A stretch of 64,000 bases of DNA, taken from Chaetoderma sp. LZ-2023a (lineage: Eukaryota > Mollusca > Caudofoveata > Chaetodermatida > Chaetodermatidae). The DNA lies in contig CM067370.1 in NCBI GenBank assembly GCA_034401795.1, positions 60,552,369 through 60,616,368 on the forward strand. The letters are read 5' to 3'. Below the pieces are notes generated by a model, which was not told where the DNA came from, did no database searches, and saw nothing but the letters and a program-made list of their open reading frames with translations. The position numbers were made by a program, and so were the translations under genes. Positions 48,301 to 52,449 of this stretch are shown in pieces. Every line of letters starts with the position of its first letter. Positions within the stretch are counted from its first letter, which is position 1.

Positions 48301-51300
48301 ATGGCATCATAAGCGTGACCAAGGGTAGGGAGTCCTGGTAATCAAGTAATCAATTAATAGTTTTACCACCAGAGGTAGAATGTGATTACCAAGCTTGATT
48401 GATGCCAATAGGATCCATGCAATGTAGCTGATGGATCCAGAATTTTTCACGCTCCTTGCGGAAAGTAATTGCTTCCGTGCTATCAGGATCGTAACGTAAT
48501 ACTTCAATAATTCTGTATTTGACATCGGTGGTCCCGTGCTTGGGAAAATTAAAATGTTGGGCGACAGGTGTGTCTTTGTTGTTTTTGATATCCCTTAAAT
48601 GCTCCTTGATGCGTACTTGAAACTCTCGTTTTGTTTCACTGACATATTGTTTGTTACATTTTTTACAAGTTCGTAAATAAATGATGTTTGTAGTTTGACA
48701 AAAGGTTTTGGTTTTGATGTCCAGAAAATTATCAAACAACATTGGCCACTTCTACAGACCAGCCCAAAATGTCGAGTTACGTTTACAGAAGCACCACTTT
48801 TCGGCTACAGACGCAACCCATCTTTCAAAGACACCCTAGTCACTGCCAAATTTAAAGACCCCCCCAAAATATGGACAACAAGGAAAATGTATATCCAACT
48901 CTATACATCCTTGTACTAAAGACAAATGCTCGTTCTGTCCCAACATGGACAGAACACACAGCTACAAAAGCTCACATACCGGGCTTAAATATCACATCAA
49001 AACAAAACCCTTTTGTCAAACTACAAACGTCATTTATTTACTAACTTGTAAAAAATGTAACAAACAATGTCGGTGAACAAAACGAGAGTTTCAAGTACGC
49101 ATCAAGGAGCATTTAAGGGATATCAAAAACAACAACGACACACCTGTCGGCCAACATTTTAATCTTCCCAAGCACGGGACCACAGATGTCAAATACAGAA
49201 TTATTGAAGTATTACGTCACGATCCTGATAGCATGGAAGCAACTACTTTCCACAAGGAGTGTGAAAAATTCTGGATCCATCAGCTACTATTGGCATCAAT
49301 CATGCTGCTTGGTAATCACATTCTACCTCTGGTAGTAAAACTATTAAACGTCTTAAAAGTCCATGAGCTTTTATGTCACGTCATAAGATCGTTAAATCTA
49401 ACATTTTCACCAATGAAATCCCTTTAGTTTAATATCAAGCAGAAGCCAACAAGAACTATGTTCAATATTTTGAAATTTATTTAAACAGGAACAGTCAATA
49501 TAATCTCAGGCAACAGCGATTTCCATGCAGTCAATTCAATATCAAAATACTTGTCGGGGTATTTCGAACAACGTAAGACGAGTGTGACAGACAACAGAAT
49601 ATTGCGACTTAGGTAGCTTTGTCAGAAATATAAGACGGAGCGAGAGCTCAGCAAAAATGTATTATATTCTGGTCTTTGATTTTGAAACGATTAAACCATC
49701 TCATTGTGTATGTCATTAGGAGATTATGATATGTACCTATTTAAATGTTAACCGCTATCTTATTTTGTAAAATAAATTACCCTTTCACTGATGAATTCCC
49801 AATATCTCATTTTCAAGGTAACCATACAGGAAAACTGTTGAATAGTTTGAAATTAATTTGACTGGAAGAAATATTCAACAGAATAAGTTTTATATGGTAA
49901 AGAATCTACTTTTTCAGGGATTTGTTGGTGTAAGGATTAAGGCAAGTGATAAGTGCGTGATAATGCAGTTAAGTGTGCGCGAGGTCGTGGGAGCATGCGG
50001 CTAAGTGTGTGTGAGGTTACGGGTGCACACAGTTAATCATGCACGAGGTTACGGGAGCAATCAGTTAAGTGTGTGTGAGGTTATCGGGTGCTTGCGCAAA
50101 CTAACACTGCTTATGGATAGCTTGCGCATTCTAATACTGCGAGCTAACATCATTCGCTTATCGCACGCTTAAATTTCTGTACGGGAAAGCAGTTAGGGAG
50201 AAGTAGTTTTCATGAAAACTAGGTCATCTAAAATGGCCGCTGAATCATTTAGCCAATCACGTTACCTTGAACAAACTTGGGTCAGCTCTTGCCCTTGATG
50301 ATATTTCATGAGTTATGAATCAATCCCAAGTGGTTTCGGATGAGAAGATATTTAAAGACCATGTGAGCTAAAAAATATTGTCCGATTTGGCCCATCACTT
50401 TAATACACAAAGGTACTTGCCGTGCAAGAGGATTTCTAAACTTTGGCCATAATCTGTATAAAGGAATCCAGATCCAGATCGGATCAAATTCCGGATCTGT
50501 GAATATCTTGGAAAGTACTGCTCTGATTTGGCTCAAAATTCAGAAAATCTAACAAATCCAGAACGCGCAGCTACCAAGATTCGATTGACCGTGTTCTAAT
50601 TTTCCCACAAGCACATTCTGGAAGTGGTGTCTCATAAACTAAACTACATGTAATTACTTTAGTATTTTGATATTTGGTGTACAGTTTAGAACTATATCTC
50701 TTAGTCATGCCTTGTCCTGACATTTCACTTTGCTGCGTTTATTAAGTTTATATGTTTAATCTTTGTAGGCTTCCCCTGGTACTTCAGAGAAACCAGCGAG
50801 TCAACGCTTTGCAAAACTCGGCGATGTTCAAGCTAAGGATGACATTAGTGGTTTAACAGTACGGCAACTTAAAGAGATTCTCACTCACAACTTTGTTACA
50901 TACAAAGGTTGTTGTGAAAGGTGGGAACTCGAAAAACATGTTACCAGACTATGGGTAGACAACAAATCCAATCAACTTAAAGGTAATTTAGGTACATTGG
51001 TATGTTGAACTAGGTGAAGAGATGTGGCAAATTGTGACACTTAGGTACTGTCATGTGCCAATAAGGATTTATGCTATATGATGGGGAAGTGATGAACATG
51101 AACTTTAGAGGCAAACTCAAAAAGTACGATAATTTATCAATGCGATATACAATGCAACTACAGCATTACAAACCAGTCCGGTGTCACAGTGTGTGGTCAC
51201 AGCAGATAATCTAGCTATGTGTCATTGCATACATCTGATTGTCACGTCCTTGCTCATGCATCTGGCATATTTTAGATTATTCCATAAAAATAGTGGTACG

Positions 51301-52398
51301 TTATATACATACTAACATGTATTAAGAATTTCTGCAAATTAATGTAATATTCCTTATCACTACTGTCACCATTCCTACAAATGTCCAGTGTTCTTTGTCT
51401 ACTGTTAGTGATACAATCTAACAATAGAGGAAAAGCTTTGTGCTGAGAATATGTAATAGTCAGTCAGTGCTAAAATGTAGATAAAATTACCATTTTGTTT
51501 CTTTCACTTCATTTAGTAATAGAGCACGTCGATTGGCTAAATGCAATGCGCAGCAAACATGTGCGCCATGGTTTCACTAGCTATGTGAGGGTCTTCCTGG
51601 AGTTATGATGTCATCCAACATTAACTCTCTGCCAGCAGGAAGGGGCAAGGGGCAAACACCCTATCAGATTTAGAAGCATTAATTTATACAATCTTCTCAA
51701 GATATCATATGCCAGTTGGTGGTTCTTTGAGATAGGTGGTCATATGTAAGATCACTTGTCTTAAAGGACCACTTGTGTTTAGAGACCACTTATTGTTACA
51801 GCATGATGTGATCGCTTATGACAGGTTTACTGTAGTGGAAAAGATATGTGGAACATAAAGTTTATCCATCCATCATATGATGTCATAATCAACTACGCGA
51901 TGTGTAGGATGTCATCATAATCAATTACAGCATGAATGACTCGATTTAGTTTGTCTTAAGCGCTTAACTGTCCGACACATACGAATTGTATGTCTTTACT
52001 ATTTAATAAACATTCTGTCAAATATTTTGAAACTAATTTGACTCGGCCAACAGCTTACCTGTATAGTTTTCTGGAAATTGATGTTCAGGGATCGATCGAT
52101 CCCAATACGAGCGAGGTATGGGTGGAGCTTAGCTAGAGATGGGCGGGGCATAGCTAAAGCCGGAAAGGTCCGTTAATCAACATAGTATTACATCACAAAT
52201 ATTTTGTCATATTACCTAATCTGTATAACCATTGAAATGTTTTCCAAACATTGTTTTATTGCTTCTTTTACTGTGTGGGTTTCTTCTGTTTTACAGCCGA
52301 TGCGTTGCATGCAGCGGATGATGAAGGTAGGTAAACAATATAACTCTATAGATTAAATTTCTGCAATCCTTCTTCCATTAGCTGGTGATGTTGTACAC

Positions 52399-52449
<51 letters not shown>

